The position numbers and the translations under genes were made by a program. DNA of 64,000 nucleotides from Saprospiraceae bacterium (GTDB lineage Bacteria; Bacteroidota; Bacteroidia; Chitinophagales; Saprospiraceae), in NCBI GenBank assembly GCA_022842725.1, contig JALHOZ010000007.1, positions 1-64,000 of the forward strand. Reading direction: 5' to 3'. Each line of letters begins with the position of its first letter. Position 1 is the stretch's first letter. Shown in pieces: positions 10,350 through 19,357 of the stretch. Under the pieces are notes generated by a model. It ran no database searches and was not told where the DNA came from. It worked only from the letters and a program-made list of their open reading frames with translations.

Positions 10350-11609
10350 TTATAGGGATAATGAAACATCTGAAACTTCTAACTCACCCGAAATGAGCTT
10401 TGGTAAAAGCATATCTCTAAGGTTGGTTAGTTCTTGGTTTTCAAATTCAGAGCTAAATTTTGAAGAGAAAAAAGGCTCTAAAACATTCTCAACAAACATA
10501 TTAACTTCATCAAAAGTAGGTAAGGCAATTTTTATAGTTGAAACTTCAGAAAATGTTATTTGAGGAAATGTACCAGAACGTGATTCTGCTAACCGTTGTA
10601 AATAATCAATCTGCTCTTTTTGAGTTAGTATAAAGTATTGGAACAAAGAGTTTATTGCAACTTTACTTCTCAAAACCATTAATTTAGTTGATACTACATA
10701 TTTAGATGTGTCAAAATGCACATAGGCAAATCTTTTATTTGCAGGTCTTATTTCACTGTAAAGGATATCGTTTAAGGAAATTGATTTTTTTGCTTGGCCC
10801 GGTAATGTTTTTGGATCTGAAATATTATTATGAAGAAACTTGCCATCTTGAATATCTCCAGTATTTAAAAACACAACTTCCCTAACAGTTTTTAATGGGT
10901 AAGTTTTTGATACTGTTTCTAATAAATCGGACATTGAATACACTTCCCACCCCTTCGGAATTTCGCCTAACTCACTATCTACCATTTCGCCACCGGCTGA
11001 TTTGTAAGGATCACCGTTTTCATTGGGAAACTCAAAATCAATAAACCACTGTTTAAAGAGGGTTTGGGCAAGGTTTTCTAATTCTTGGTTTATTTTGTTG
11101 TTGAGTTCTATTTTGTCGTCGAGTGATGATAGGATTTCTACTATGGCGGTTTGAGTTGGGAGGTCGGGGATAAATGCAGAAACCGTTTCAAATGTATTTC
11201 TTGTAATTGTGTCAAATACAGCCCCGTGTGCATTTCTTTTCAATTCTGAAATTTTACACTTCATCAAATAATACAGAAAATCATTTGTACAGATATTCGA
11301 CTGAGCATTTAGACCATAACAGGATTGGTTAAAAGCCATATCCCGCCCTAACACTGCTAATTCTCCAACTGTACCACGAGCTGAGATTATAATTTGCCCC
11401 TTTTTTAAAATTTTAGTGCTTGAATTATTCAAACCTAATTCAGTAATTTTCTTTTCCGTTTCAAATACTCTTTTATCAGCATTACCAAAATCTACCACTG
11501 AAAGCCAGGGTATATTACCATTCCAATATTCTGGAATAGTAGTTTTTGGTGTACCACCACCAATTACATCCATTAAATCGGATAATTTATATTCTTTCCA
11601 GTAGGTCAT
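10350..11609 (-). CDS. hsdS: type I restriction-modification specificity subunit
   Basis: The protein has 419 residues with the usual two-part HsdS design. The first target-recognition domain (about 1-150) includes GGGTPKT and the ISARGTVG block. The central conserved helix region (about 150-200) reads LPTQTAIVEILSSLDDKIEL and then the NLAQTLFKQWFIDFEFP block. The second recognition domain begins with IPKGWEV near 225 and ends in a second helical repeat. It reads the bipartite DNA site for HsdM and HsdR. Its start overlaps the upstream PD-(D/E)XK-like gene by four bases (ATGA). Recognition domains of HsdS vary quickly, so the site cannot be predicted. Confidence 0.93.
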   Translation of the reverse strand: MTYWKEYKLSDLMDVIGGGTPKTTIPEYWNGNIPWLSVVDFGNADKRVFETEKKITELGLNNSSTKILKKGQIIISARGTVGELAVLGRDMAFNQSCYGLNAQSNICTNDFLYYLMKCKISELKRNAHGAVFDTITRNTFETVSAFIPDLPTQTAIVEILSSLDDKIELNNKINQELENLAQTLFKQWFIDFEFPNENGDPYKSAGGEMVDSELGEIPKGWEVYSMSDLLETVSKTYPLKTVREVVFLNTGDIQDGKFLHNNISDPKTLPGQAKKSISLNDILYSEIRPANKRFAYVHFDTSKYVVSTKLMVLRSKVAINSLFQYFILTQKEQIDYLQRLAESRSGTFPQITFSEVSTIKIALPTFDEVNMFVENVLEPFFSSKFSSEFENQELTNLRDMLLPKLISGELEVSDVSLSL

Positions 11610-12103
11610 ATTACTTCACCATTTAAAAAGTACGTAAATGTACAACCATCAAAATCATATCCGAGATCAACAAATATACCTAATCCATATTGATAATCAT
11701 TTCTTTCTGGATGAGTGAACTCTCTTAATTTTCTGAAATCATCTTTTCTAGCTATTTTCTTTTTATTCCAAATTCCTTTAAATTCTATAACCAAGACATT
11801 TTTATCATTATACCCACGATGATGTAAAATAATATCAGGATAGACACCATGCCTATCATTAAATCCATACATATTTTTTACATTGTCTAAATTCCTGTTA
11901 TAGTCAAAATCAATAGTCAAATCAAGGTCTTCAACAAAACTTGAGTGTCTCAATAATTCGATAAAATACAGCCCAAATCGAAATGCAATTGATCTTTCAT
12001 TTGCTCTTCTTTCGAACAAAGGAAAATCATGACCGTAAAGAGTTGCAATAGCGCCGTTGACTATTGATTTGAGTTCAGTTATTTGTTCTTCTGTCAATTT
12101 CAT
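11606..12103 (-). CDS. small PD-(D/E)XK-like nuclease-fold protein
   Basis: The protein has 165 residues and no family I can name. It has the order expected of a PD-(D/E)XK fold: ERSIAFRFGLYF near residue 38, YPDIILHH near 89, and LVIEFKG near 104, giving Glu...Asp...Glu-X-Lys. After it comes DDFRKLREFT, a Lys/Arg helix often present in such folds. It could be an active DNase or an inactive DNA-binding relative. It begins immediately after the PIN-like gene's stop codon and overlaps hsdS by four bases, so it is translationally coupled to both. Confidence 0.5.
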   Translation of the reverse strand: MKLTEEQITELKSIVNGAIATLYGHDFPLFERRANERSIAFRFGLYFIELLRHSSFVEDLDLTIDFDYNRNLDNVKNMYGFNDRHGVYPDIILHHRGYNDKNVLVIEFKGIWNKKKIARKDDFRKLREFTHPERNDYQYGLGIFVDLGYDFDGCTFTYFLNGEVI

Positions 12104-12616
12104 CTAATAAGAGTTTTTCCATTTTTTAATTCTAATCTCGCATTCTAATTTTGGAAGTTTGAGCCTAACGTTAATCTTCGTATTTAATTCTGTCAATTTC
12201 ACAATCGCTTCTTTTGGACTCAGTTTACCATGTTCAACCATCTGATCAAAGACCCATAGATGGCCACGAACTGTTACATTTTTAGTAGTTGCAAATTTTC
12301 GAAGATTATTATCAGATGTAATCAACGAACCATTTATGTTTTTAGAACAAAATATTGCTGAACAATCTTGAATGGATAATTGAGTCTTTTCTGACTGTAA
12401 TTTATAAATTTCAATTAAATCTTCAGCTGAAAGGCTCAAAATCTTAAAAGCACCACTTAGCATGAATGGTGTTAAACATTCTTTTTGTTCCATGTGCAGT
12501 TCTTTTAGAATAAAGTCTGTTGTATGAAAGTCAAAAGGAAGTTCAAAAAATTGCAATAATAGATCTAGTTTTATCAAATCTATCAGAACATTGGCATCAT
12601 TGACTACAACTATCAT
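12104..12616 (-). CDS. PIN-like domain protein paired with an XRE/ImmA regulator
   Basis: The protein has 170 residues. The start VNDANVLIDLIKL is a PIN-type first acidic motif (Asp-Ala-Asn), with Glu near residue 41 (ILKEL), Asp in SIQDCSAIF near 105, and SLITSDNNLRKFA near 118. These four acidic positions fit a PIN-like metal nuclease, the DUF3368 type. Its start overlaps the XRE/ImmA gene by four bases (ATGA). XRE-ImmA plus PIN pairs recur in mobile regions and behave like toxin-antitoxin or stress-release modules. The activity has not been shown for this protein; the acidic set argues for an RNase. Confidence 0.7.
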   Translation of the reverse strand: MIVVVNDANVLIDLIKLDLLLQFFELPFDFHTTDFILKELHMEQKECLTPFMLSGAFKILSLSAEDLIEIYKLQSEKTQLSIQDCSAIFCSKNINGSLITSDNNLRKFATTKNVTVRGHLWVFDQMVEHGKLSPKEAIVKLTELNTKINVRLKLPKLECEIRIKKWKNSY

Positions 12617-13671
12617 ATTTCTACATATTCGTCCCTAAAAGTTGCCAATTTTTGATTTGCAAGATTGGCAGCCTTGCTCATTGAGATGGCCTCCATTGAT
12701 ACCGCTCTGTATAGCAATTGTTTAAATCTGTATGAGTTCTCATTACCTAGGTATTGGCCATACCCAATTTCCATCTTTAGATTAGGATTTTGGCTAACCT
12801 TAATACAAAAGCTTTTATATGTAACATCTTTAATAATGCCTAATGCTTTTGCCCTTGCCATAATTGCTTGAATAGAAATTCCGAATACTTCTTTCACAGC
12901 AATTAACTCATTTATACTTATAGAAGTACGAAAACTCCCTAATTCCCTGATAAAAGTATCCTCAGGAATTAACATTGCTCCGGCAAAACGATGACATAAT
13001 TTTTCTTTATCTTTATGTACTAAATTGGGGCCAAAATTCAATAATAAATGACCTAATTCATGTAATGCAGTAAATCTTTTGCGTTCAACAGAATAGTCTT
13101 TGCAAATAACTATAACCGGAATATTAACATTTGCCCACCCCGAAAATCCATCAAATCCAGCTGGAGCATTTATTTCTACTACTTTTATTTCTTTATCTTC
13201 AAGAAGATCAATCACATTTGGCAGTGAGTTAAAGCCGATTTTCCATTCAGTCAATAATTTATTAACTGCTCTCTCAACGTCTTCACCATTATTTATAATG
13301 ATGTCAGAAATTGGGTTGTGGAATGATGAAGATATATTCAAATAATTCTCCAATTCCAAATACCTTGAAATGCTATCCCTTACTTCTTCTTTCAGAGCGT
13401 CAATATCCTTATTAGTCAATTTACTATTTTTTCTAAATTCAATATTGGAAACTTCTACATTGTAAGGCATAAAGAAATAATCCGACTTTACTCCAAGAGC
13501 ATCAGACAAAGACAATAATACCTTGCTATCAGGCATCATTTCTGCATTTTCATATTTTTGAATTGCATTATGACTAACCACGACACCTTTCATTGCGTTA
13601 GATAATTCACGGAGCGACATTCTTGCCAGTAGACGGGCTGACTTTATTCTTTTGGCTATTAATTCCTTCAC
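12613..13671 (-). CDS. XRE-family regulator fused to an ImmA/IrrE-type metalloprotease
   Basis: The protein has 352 residues. Residues 1-65 are a helix-turn-helix of the Cro/C1 type (MSLRELSNAMKG, then IQKYENAEMMPD). After a linker, the protease domain has HELGH near residue 208 and a third ligand region after LCHRFAGAMLIPED, the layout of COG2856 (ImmA/IrrE). Such proteins repress DNA and lose repression when the protease function is triggered by stress or DNA damage. The perfect inverted repeat just upstream (13689-13728) is a likely operator for itself, which would put the PIN, hsdS, darTG and hsdR genes under its control. The last step is inference. Confidence 0.85.
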   Translation of the reverse strand: MKELIAKRIKSARLLARMSLRELSNAMKGVVVSHNAIQKYENAEMMPDSKVLLSLSDALGVKSDYFFMPYNVEVSNIEFRKNSKLTNKDIDALKEEVRDSISRYLELENYLNISSSFHNPISDIIINNGEDVERAVNKLLTEWKIGFNSLPNVIDLLEDKEIKVVEINAPAGFDGFSGWANVNIPVIVICKDYSVERKRFTALHELGHLLLNFGPNLVHKDKEKLCHRFAGAMLIPEDTFIRELGSFRTSISINELIAVKEVFGISIQAIMARAKALGIIKDVTYKSFCIKVSQNPNLKMEIGYGQYLGNENSYRFKQLLYRAVSMEAISMSKAANLANQKLATFRDEYVEI

Positions 13672-13688
13672 GACGATATTTTTTGATT

Positions 13689-13728
13689 TGGTTTACAAAG
13701 GTAAATATTTTAAACGTTTTGTAAACCA
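13689..13728 (-). promoter_or_regulatory. promoter and inverted-repeat operator of the XRE-hsdS-darTG-hsdR transcript
   Basis: The 72-bp gap between hsdM and the XRE gene holds a perfect 11-bp inverted repeat: TGGTTTACAAA at 13689-13699 and TTTGTAAACCA at 13718-13728. On the minus strand TACCTTTG (13703-13696) fits the Bacteroidota -7 element TAnnTTTG and overlaps one repeat arm. A regulator bound to the repeat would cover the promoter. No convincing -33 TTTG was found. The site is 18 bp upstream of the XRE start codon. Confidence 0.6.
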
Positions 13729-13743
13729 TTTTAGTATGAATAT

Positions 13744-15252
13744 TTACAGTTTTATACCAACTTTAACTAAATTGGTCTTTATTCTTTCCTGCAATGCTAT
13801 AGACTGATCAAAATATCCTTTCAGGTTTTCTGAAATGCCCGCCACTTTTTCTTCATATGGTATGCCATCATCTTCAACTTCTTCAGTTCCTACATACCTG
13901 CCCGGCGTCAGTACAAAGTTGTTTGCTTCTACTTCAGCAAGTGTCGCAGATTTGCAAAAACCTTGCACGTCTTCATAATTGCCGTCTTTGTTCCGCCAAT
14001 TGTGGTATGCTTCTGAAATTTGGGCAATGTCTGTATCTGTAAGGATTTTGTTTTTGCGATTGGTCATAGTGCCTAATTTTCGGGCATCTATGAATAGTAT
14101 CTCACCTGAACGATTGCGGAACTTATGATTGGTACGGTTACGAGCCAAGAACCACAAACAAGCAGGGATTTGTGTGTTGTAGAATAGTTGTGTAGGTAAG
14201 GCAACCATACAATCTACCATGCCCTCTGTAATGAGTTGTTTTCTTATATCTCCTTCAGTACCTGCATTGGTTGTCATTGAGCCATTAGCCAAAACAATAC
14301 CTGCTGTACCCGTTGGGCTTAGTTTGTTGATGAATAGTTGCAACCATCCGTAGTTAGCATTGCCAACCGGAGGAACACCGTACTTCCACATGTGACTGTC
14401 TTGCAATTGCTCGCCACCCCAATCGGAAATATTGAATGGTGGATTGGCAATGATATAATCTGCTTTTAAGTCTTTGTGTCTGTCGTTGTGGAAAGTGTCG
14501 CCTAATTCAATTTTTGCATCAATACCCCTGATAGCCAAATTCATTTTGGCTAATTTGTAGGTAGTTGGGTTACTCTCCTGACCATAAACCGCTATATCCC
14601 CAATTTTACCACCGTGAGCTTTTAGGAACTTCTCACTCTGAACAAACATACCACCACTACCACAACAACCATCATAAATTCGACCATTATAAGGTTCGAG
14701 CATTTCTACTAATAATTTTACGATACTTTCAGGTGTATAGAATTGTCCGCCACGCTTCCCTTCGGCATCTGCAAACATTCCTAAAAAGTACTCGTACACT
14801 CTGCCTAATAAATCTTTACTGCTGTGTCCTTTCTGATTGAAGCCTACATTTCCGATTAAGTCAACTAATTCACCTAAACGTTTTTTGTCTAATGCCGGTC
14901 TTGCATAGTCTTTTGGCAACACACCTTTAAGACTTGGGTTGTCTTTTTCTATGGCATCCATAGCATCATCAATGTCTTTACCTATGCTTGGTAGTTTTGC
15001 CCTTTGGTGCTGTAAGTAGCTCCATCTTGCAGTCGGTGGTACAAAAAAAACATTCTCAGCAAGATATTCGTCCTTATCTTCTTCATCAGATAGTTGATCC
15101 TCTTTAAGTCGATTGTATAAATCTTCAAAACTATCAGAGATATACTTTAGAAATATAAGGCCGAGAACAATATGTTTGTATTCGGCTGCATCCATATTGT
15201 TACGAAGCTTATCAGCTGTTGCCCACAGGGTTTTTTCGAGATCTTGGGTCAT
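13744..15252 (-). CDS. hsdM: type I restriction-modification DNA methyltransferase, M subunit
   Basis: The protein has 502 residues. The N-terminal helical domain is typical of HsdM. The catalytic part has [11 protein letters not shown] near residue 167, the AdoMet-binding loop [12 protein letters not shown] near 190, and the adenine-N6 motif IIANPPFN near 269. It methylates the HsdS target on host DNA and is required for protection. It is the first gene of the island's restriction system, but it is separated from hsdS by the three-gene XRE/PIN/nuclease-like module and by the operator, so it can be transcribed on its own. Confidence 0.95.
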   Translation of the reverse strand: MTQDLEKTLWATADKLRNNMDAAEYKHIVLGLIFLKYISDSFEDLYNRLKEDQLSDEEDKDEYLAENVFFVPPTARWSYLQHQRAKLPSIGKDIDDAMDAIEKDNPSLKGVLPKDYARPALDKKRLGELVDLIGNVGFNQKGHSSKDLLGRVYEYFLGMFADAEGKRGGQFYTPESIVKLLVEMLEPYNGRIYDGCCGSGGMFVQSEKFLKAHGGKIGDIAVYGQESNPTTYKLAKMNLAIRGIDAKIELGDTFHNDRHKDLKADYIIANPPFNISDWGGEQLQDSHMWKYGVPPVGNANYGWLQLFINKLSPTGTAGIVLANGSMTTNAGTEGDIRKQLITEGMVDCMVALPTQLFYNTQIPACLWFLARNRTNHKFRNRSGEILFIDARKLGTMTNRKNKILTDTDIAQISEAYHNWRNKDGNYEDVQGFCKSATLAEVEANNFVLTPGRYVGTEEVEDDGIPYEEKVAGISENLKGYFDQSIALQERIKTNLVKVGIKL

Positions 15253-15287
15253 AGACTAAATAAAATATTATTTTCAATTCAAAAAAT

Positions 15288-15295
15288 CAAAGATA
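15288..15295 (-). promoter_or_regulatory. possible -7 element for hsdM
   Basis: Read on the minus strand this is TATCTTTG, which fits the Bacteroidota TAnnTTTG -7 element. It is about 36 bp upstream of the hsdM start. A TTG about 23 bp further upstream is a poor -33 match, so confidence is moderate. Confidence 0.4.
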
Positions 15296-15503
15296 AAAAA
15301 TCTTATATCTATTTAGCACAAGATAAGCCAAAAAAATATTGCAATATCTTAGTGACCAGCCATACAGATAATTCAAACATTAATATTTCATGTTGATTCC
15401 ACCAGTCTATTAATACATTTAGGTTATAAATCCAAAGAAAATCGAATCGAATCAAATGCCTTAACGGAAAAATATAAACTTATGAAAAAATGAACAAAAC
15501 TAA

Positions 15504-15854
15504 CTTTTAGGTCCTGACATCAATATTCAGATTAGTAACCTGATGGGTGCGTACATAAGTGGTGGTATAGGATGTGCTGCTTATATTGCTATCCTTTCAG
15601 CCATATATAAAAAAAACCTGAAACCCGGTCTCGCAGTATTGGGTAATATCTCCATCGGTGGAGCTATAGAAAGATCACTCAACTTTGCTGACAAAGTAAC
15701 CTTACTATCTGAAAACGGTGCAAAAACAGTACTTGTGCCAATGGAAAACCTCAATGAGTTAACATCACTACCTCAAAGTATTTTAGGTAAAACAGATGTC
15801 CCCTTTTATGGAAATAGTCAGACGTTGTTACAAAAATCAATTTTGTCAGAATGA
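15504..15854 (+). pseudogene. brxL: C-terminal remnant of a BrxL (Lon-like BREX) protease
   Basis: The open frame runs from 15504 after a stop codon; a Met lies at 15543. The product matches the end of BrxL-type Lon proteases: a helix IGCAAYIAILSAIYKKN, then AVLGNISIGGAIE, a segment ending GAKTVLVPMENL, and the closing LPQSILGKTDVPFY. Full BrxL is about 650-700 residues, so more than 80 percent is missing and there is no AAA+ ATPase domain. It is therefore a stub of a lost BREX locus. It lies divergent to hsdM, next to an IS21-like repeat that may mark the event that removed the rest. Confidence 0.7.
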
Positions 15855-16307
15855 AAACATTCAAATACATAGTTAAATAAAATAATCATAAATAATATTT
15901 TATGAATACTTAAATTTTATAAATAAATTATTATTTTTCTATCTGATAAAAAGATACAATTCTGTTGAATCAGCAGGGTATTGTAGGACATGCCTGAACA
16001 TGTTAATTAATTTTTGAAAGCGGTATGGAAAAAATTCCGGAGCAAATTGACCCCCTGGGTAACAAATATTCTGCCTGATGTCTACTTATGTGGATTAACC
16101 AAACATAATAATAAGACCTTTCAGGCATGGCTGAAAAAAGGAAACGGATCAGCACTAAATAGCCCTCCAATAGACACATTTCCCCTCTTCCACACATCAT
16201 GTATTAAATATTTGTAAAATTTTACTTATAACAAAGGTTATATTTGTAATTTAAATATTTGTTCATAAATTTACCTTTAATATATCATAACCTCAAAATA
16301 ATATATC
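15855..16307. other. 453-bp gap with a decayed IS21-like end repeat
   Basis: No gene is supported. Positions 16034-16055 read, on the minus strand, GGGGGTCAATTTGCTCCGGA, the same repeat type as at 44-114 but inverted. Short open frames on both strands here have no recognisable content. The 200 bp around it are probably remnants of an insertion element. Confidence 0.5.
16211..16246 (+). promoter_or_regulatory. possible promoter of the MBL-fold gene
   Basis: TATATTTG at 16239-16246 fits the -7 element TAnnTTTG, and TTTG at 16211-16214 is a candidate -33. The 24-bp spacing is longer than the usual 19-21. The start codon is 61 bp downstream of the -7 element. Confidence 0.35.
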
Positions 16308-17798
16308 ATGAAACAAATATTTGACGATTTTGTAAGTAAAAAATCAACACCATTATACAAAATTGAAGGAGCAACCGGTAAATATATCATCTTCACCAAT
16401 TTACTTTGGGGCGATGGCGTAAAAATCTTAGATCCTAATGAAGATGATAAAGGCCGAATAAAAGTGAAGGCACGCAATAAAACCGGTTGGGTTTCTAAAT
16501 CAGCGTTAGGGGGTAAATCTTTATTAGAATTTTATTTTATAGATGTAGGTCAGGGTGATGGCATATTGATAAAAACTCCTTCATTCAAACACATTATGAT
16601 TGATGGTGGCAATCCAAGAAAATATCAGGATACTAAAAAAAATGCGGCCGATTTTGTGGATTGGAAATTTAAAAAAGATTACGGCCTTGACCATATTGAT
16701 CTTGATGTAATGATAGCTTCCCATTGCGATATAGATCATTATGGTGGTCTTAATGATCTATTGGATGTTGCTCAAACAGAAGAGTTGGATACTAAATCGA
16801 TTTCAGTTGAATCTTTTTATCATGCCGGACTTTCTCATTGGTTGAAAAATGGAAAGCCAGGCCTTGGGACTTATAAAGAACAAAATAGTCAAACTTTCTG
16901 GACACAACTATTGGAAGACAGAGCACATGCTCTTAAAGTTACTAAAGTAGGATCAGACAATGTTCTCAAAGAGCCCTGGAAAGGGTTTATTAAAGCGGTT
17001 ACCAATACAAAAAAGAGTGATGGTACTGAGACAGATATTCAGAGATTAAGTCATTTAAGTGGTCATTTGCCGGCTTTTGAAAATAAAACAAAAGACAACC
17101 CATCGATTAAAGTTTTAGGACCCGTTGAATTTGATTTAAACGGAACTCCCTCTTTGCGTCGCTTTGATAAAGGTGATAAAAGCAAAAACACAAATGGTGT
17201 CAGTTTGCTTTTAAGAATTGACTATGGTAAAGTAAGAGTTCTTCTAACCGGAGATCTGAATCGGGCAAGTCAACACGCCTTACTGGAAGATTATAAAGGC
17301 AAAGAGTCTGAGTTTGCATGTGATGTTTGCAAAGCTTGTCACCACGGCAGTGATGATATTTCCTATAAGTTTCTGCAAACAATCAATGCCGGGGCGACAG
17401 TTATATCCAGTGGTGATAATGAAAATTACGATCATCCACGTCCGTCAATCATAGGTGCCAGTGCTACTACAGGTTATCTGGAACTAGATGCAAAAAAGGA
17501 TACCTTAATTACCCCATTGGTTTATTCTACAGAACTTGCCCGTAGTATTGCATTAGGTTCATTGACAAAAATTGATTTATCCGCAGATCATAGTAATCAG
17601 ACTATTCCAAATAATGCACTCGAACAAGCCACTTTTTTTATAGATAGTAAACAGGAAGTCCATTATAAACCAAAAGTAGTCAAAAACCTTATTTATGGCT
17701 TGGTAAATGTAAGGACAGACGGGAAGCGAATTCTTTGCGCCACATTGGATGAACAATCTTCAAATTGGAAAATCAAAGAATTTGAAAGTAGATTTTAA
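16308..17798 (+). CDS. SH3-like plus ComEC-type metallo-beta-lactamase hydrolase
   Basis: The protein has 496 residues and no signal peptide, so it is probably cytoplasmic. Residues 1-70 resemble a bacterial SH3 domain (VKARNKTGWVSKSALGG). A metallo-beta-lactamase domain follows: FIDVGQGDGILIKTP near 78, HCDIDHYGG near 139 with the metal-binding HxDxDH pattern modified to HCDIDH, and KACHHGSDD near 340. These are the motifs of ComEC/Rec2-type nuclease domains without the membrane channel. Stand-alone proteins of this type are common near defence and mobile regions and are presumed nucleases or phosphodiesterases. It is a single gene with its own promoter. Confidence 0.7.
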   Translation: MKQIFDDFVSKKSTPLYKIEGATGKYIIFTNLLWGDGVKILDPNEDDKGRIKVKARNKTGWVSKSALGGKSLLEFYFIDVGQGDGILIKTPSFKHIMIDGGNPRKYQDTKKNAADFVDWKFKKDYGLDHIDLDVMIASHCDIDHYGGLNDLLDVAQTEELDTKSISVESFYHAGLSHWLKNGKPGLGTYKEQNSQTFWTQLLEDRAHALKVTKVGSDNVLKEPWKGFIKAVTNTKKSDGTETDIQRLSHLSGHLPAFENKTKDNPSIKVLGPVEFDLNGTPSLRRFDKGDKSKNTNGVSLLLRIDYGKVRVLLTGDLNRASQHALLEDYKGKESEFACDVCKACHHGSDDISYKFLQTINAGATVISSGDNENYDHPRPSIIGASATTGYLELDAKKDTLITPLVYSTELARSIALGSLTKIDLSADHSNQTIPNNALEQATFFIDSKQEVHYKPKVVKNLIYGLVNVRTDGKRILCATLDEQSSNWKIKEFESRF

Positions 17799-18136
17799 CA
17801 GGATTGCCATTTCGTTTGATTGTTCCACCACATAAAAGAAGATCTTTGCTTTTTATACGTATTAAGCATGGAAATTCAAACACATGACTTAATTCCGGTT
17901 AAATAGTCCTGAAAGGACAACATCAAAAAAGTTGGGATTCTTATGAAAACCCATTAGTTTATGTTTTACCATAATGATGATTTACCTCAAGTTTTCCTTT
18001 AAGAAGTAAAAAATTGAAAATTATGCATTTTAGGGAACTTAAAATTAGGTTTTGTACCTATTCAGGCAACAAGATTTAATTTTCTTCGCCTATAATATTA
18101 TAATTTTGATCCATTTTTTTATGAAAAAATTCTATT
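17799..18136. other. 338-bp convergent gap, no gene seen
   Basis: The stretch between two convergent genes has no credible open frame. A short inverted repeat GTCCT-GA-AAGGAC near 17907-17919 is too short to call a terminator. Confidence 0.4.
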
Positions 18137-19348
18137 TCACTCGAAACTAACTGACCCAGCAACCATCCTGAAAAACTCAATGTTCTCCTTCATTTTTAAT
18201 GACAGGTTATCCTCAACATCATCTGTTACTACAGAGCAAGACAAATTAAAAAGAGACTTATTATCAATAAAAAAGTAAGTCAAAGTCCTGATCTTTAGCT
18301 CCTGGTCAAATTGAGAATGTGTAAATGCAGTTTCTGCCATGTATCCCGGTATACCGTTAATCAATATTTTATTTTCGAATAATGAAATACCTCGGCTTCG
18401 GACTATTTCTTGTACCAACTCATTTGAACTAAAAAAATCATTGATATCTTCATCTTTAAAATCATAGTTTAAATTGTTACCACTAATAACAATAGCCACA
18501 TTAGGATTAGACGTATCTCCCATTTTGAAGATAACATGAGGCTGGTCACCATAATACACCTTCCAGTTATTAGGAATAATAAACGACCAATCTCCATTAT
18601 TTGCTTTTGGAACACCTTTTACAGATATTGTTTGGGTATTTCCATTCAGCATTTGAGATATGTATGAAAGTGATTTTTCATCCTTGGTCAAAATCTCCTT
18701 ATTCCTCCATGAATCCAGATTGTCAATCTCCATAACACTTGAATTGAAAAAATCAAAGTGATCAATTATGAAGTAACTACAAATGGCTAAGGTAATTGAC
18801 AAAACCATGATCTTATTACCCATCCAACCGGTTTTACTTTTATCTGCCTTTTTATCATTATCTTTATATTGAATATTGGGTACTGGCTGAATGGTACCTG
18901 CTTCTGTTTCCTCTTTTATATCATGAAAATCTGTCTGTTGAATGTCCTTTGACGCTAGGTAGGCCAATGATTGTCCTTTTCCATTTTCTATATTAAAAAG
19001 TCCTAAAAAGAACAACCCTGCACCAAGCTTAATATAAATAAAGGACGGGTAAGTATTTACAATTTCTGAATTTGAATATTGGTTTAGAAAATATAATGAT
19101 ACAGATGCTATCAAAATACCAATAAAAACCAATAAAACACCTACAACTCTTACAAAGGTGGAACTTGATGGAGGTTTGACCCTATAGTTGTTAGTCCAAA
19201 GAGTGATGATAAATCCGATCACCGGGGTCATAAAAATAGATATACAAAATGCAAGTAAACTGCCAATATTTCTATTATACCCAAAGACGCCAACAAGCAT
19301 TGAAAACAATACAAGTAAAGAATAATATATTACATCAAGGTTACTCAT
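18137..19348 (-). CDS. four-helix membrane protein with a soluble C-terminal domain
   Basis: The protein has 403 residues. Four hydrophobic segments are seen: about 5-52 (two helices), 68-90 and 104-122, then a single helix near 175-200 after a charged linker. The C-terminal 190 residues are soluble and contain WSFIIPNNWKVYYGD, a fold often seen in PsbP-like or DUF1795-like exported domains. It is the last gene of a four-gene leftward operon, starting 9 bp after its neighbour. I do not recognise the family. It may form an envelope complex with the three genes before it. Confidence 0.5.
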   Translation of the reverse strand: MSNLDVIYYSLLVLFSMLVGVFGYNRNIGSLLAFCISIFMTPVIGFIITLWTNNYRVKPPSSSTFVRVVGVLLVFIGILIASVSLYFLNQYSNSEIVNTYPSFIYIKLGAGLFFLGLFNIENGKGQSLAYLASKDIQQTDFHDIKEETEAGTIQPVPNIQYKDNDKKADKSKTGWMGNKIMVLSITLAICSYFIIDHFDFFNSSVMEIDNLDSWRNKEILTKDEKSLSYISQMLNGNTQTISVKGVPKANNGDWSFIIPNNWKVYYGDQPHVIFKMGDTSNPNVAIVISGNNLNYDFKDEDINDFFSSNELVQEIVRSRGISLFENKILINGIPGYMAETAFTHSQFDQELKIRTLTYFFIDNKSLFNLSCSVVTDDVEDNLSLKMKENIEFFRMVAGSVSFE

Positions 19349-19357
19349 GTCTATTGA

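Noticed and set aside
15172-15396. 74-residue plus-strand frame opposite the hsdM start
   Set aside because: It overlaps hsdM coding sequence and its promoter and has no recognisable content.
16003-16217. Overlapping small reading frames on both strands right of the brxL stub
   Set aside because: No family match is recognisable, the two strands compete, and the area has IS-like repeat remnants.
17907-17919. Small hairpin in the gap after the MBL gene as a terminator
   Set aside because: Five to six pairs with no T-run; too weak.
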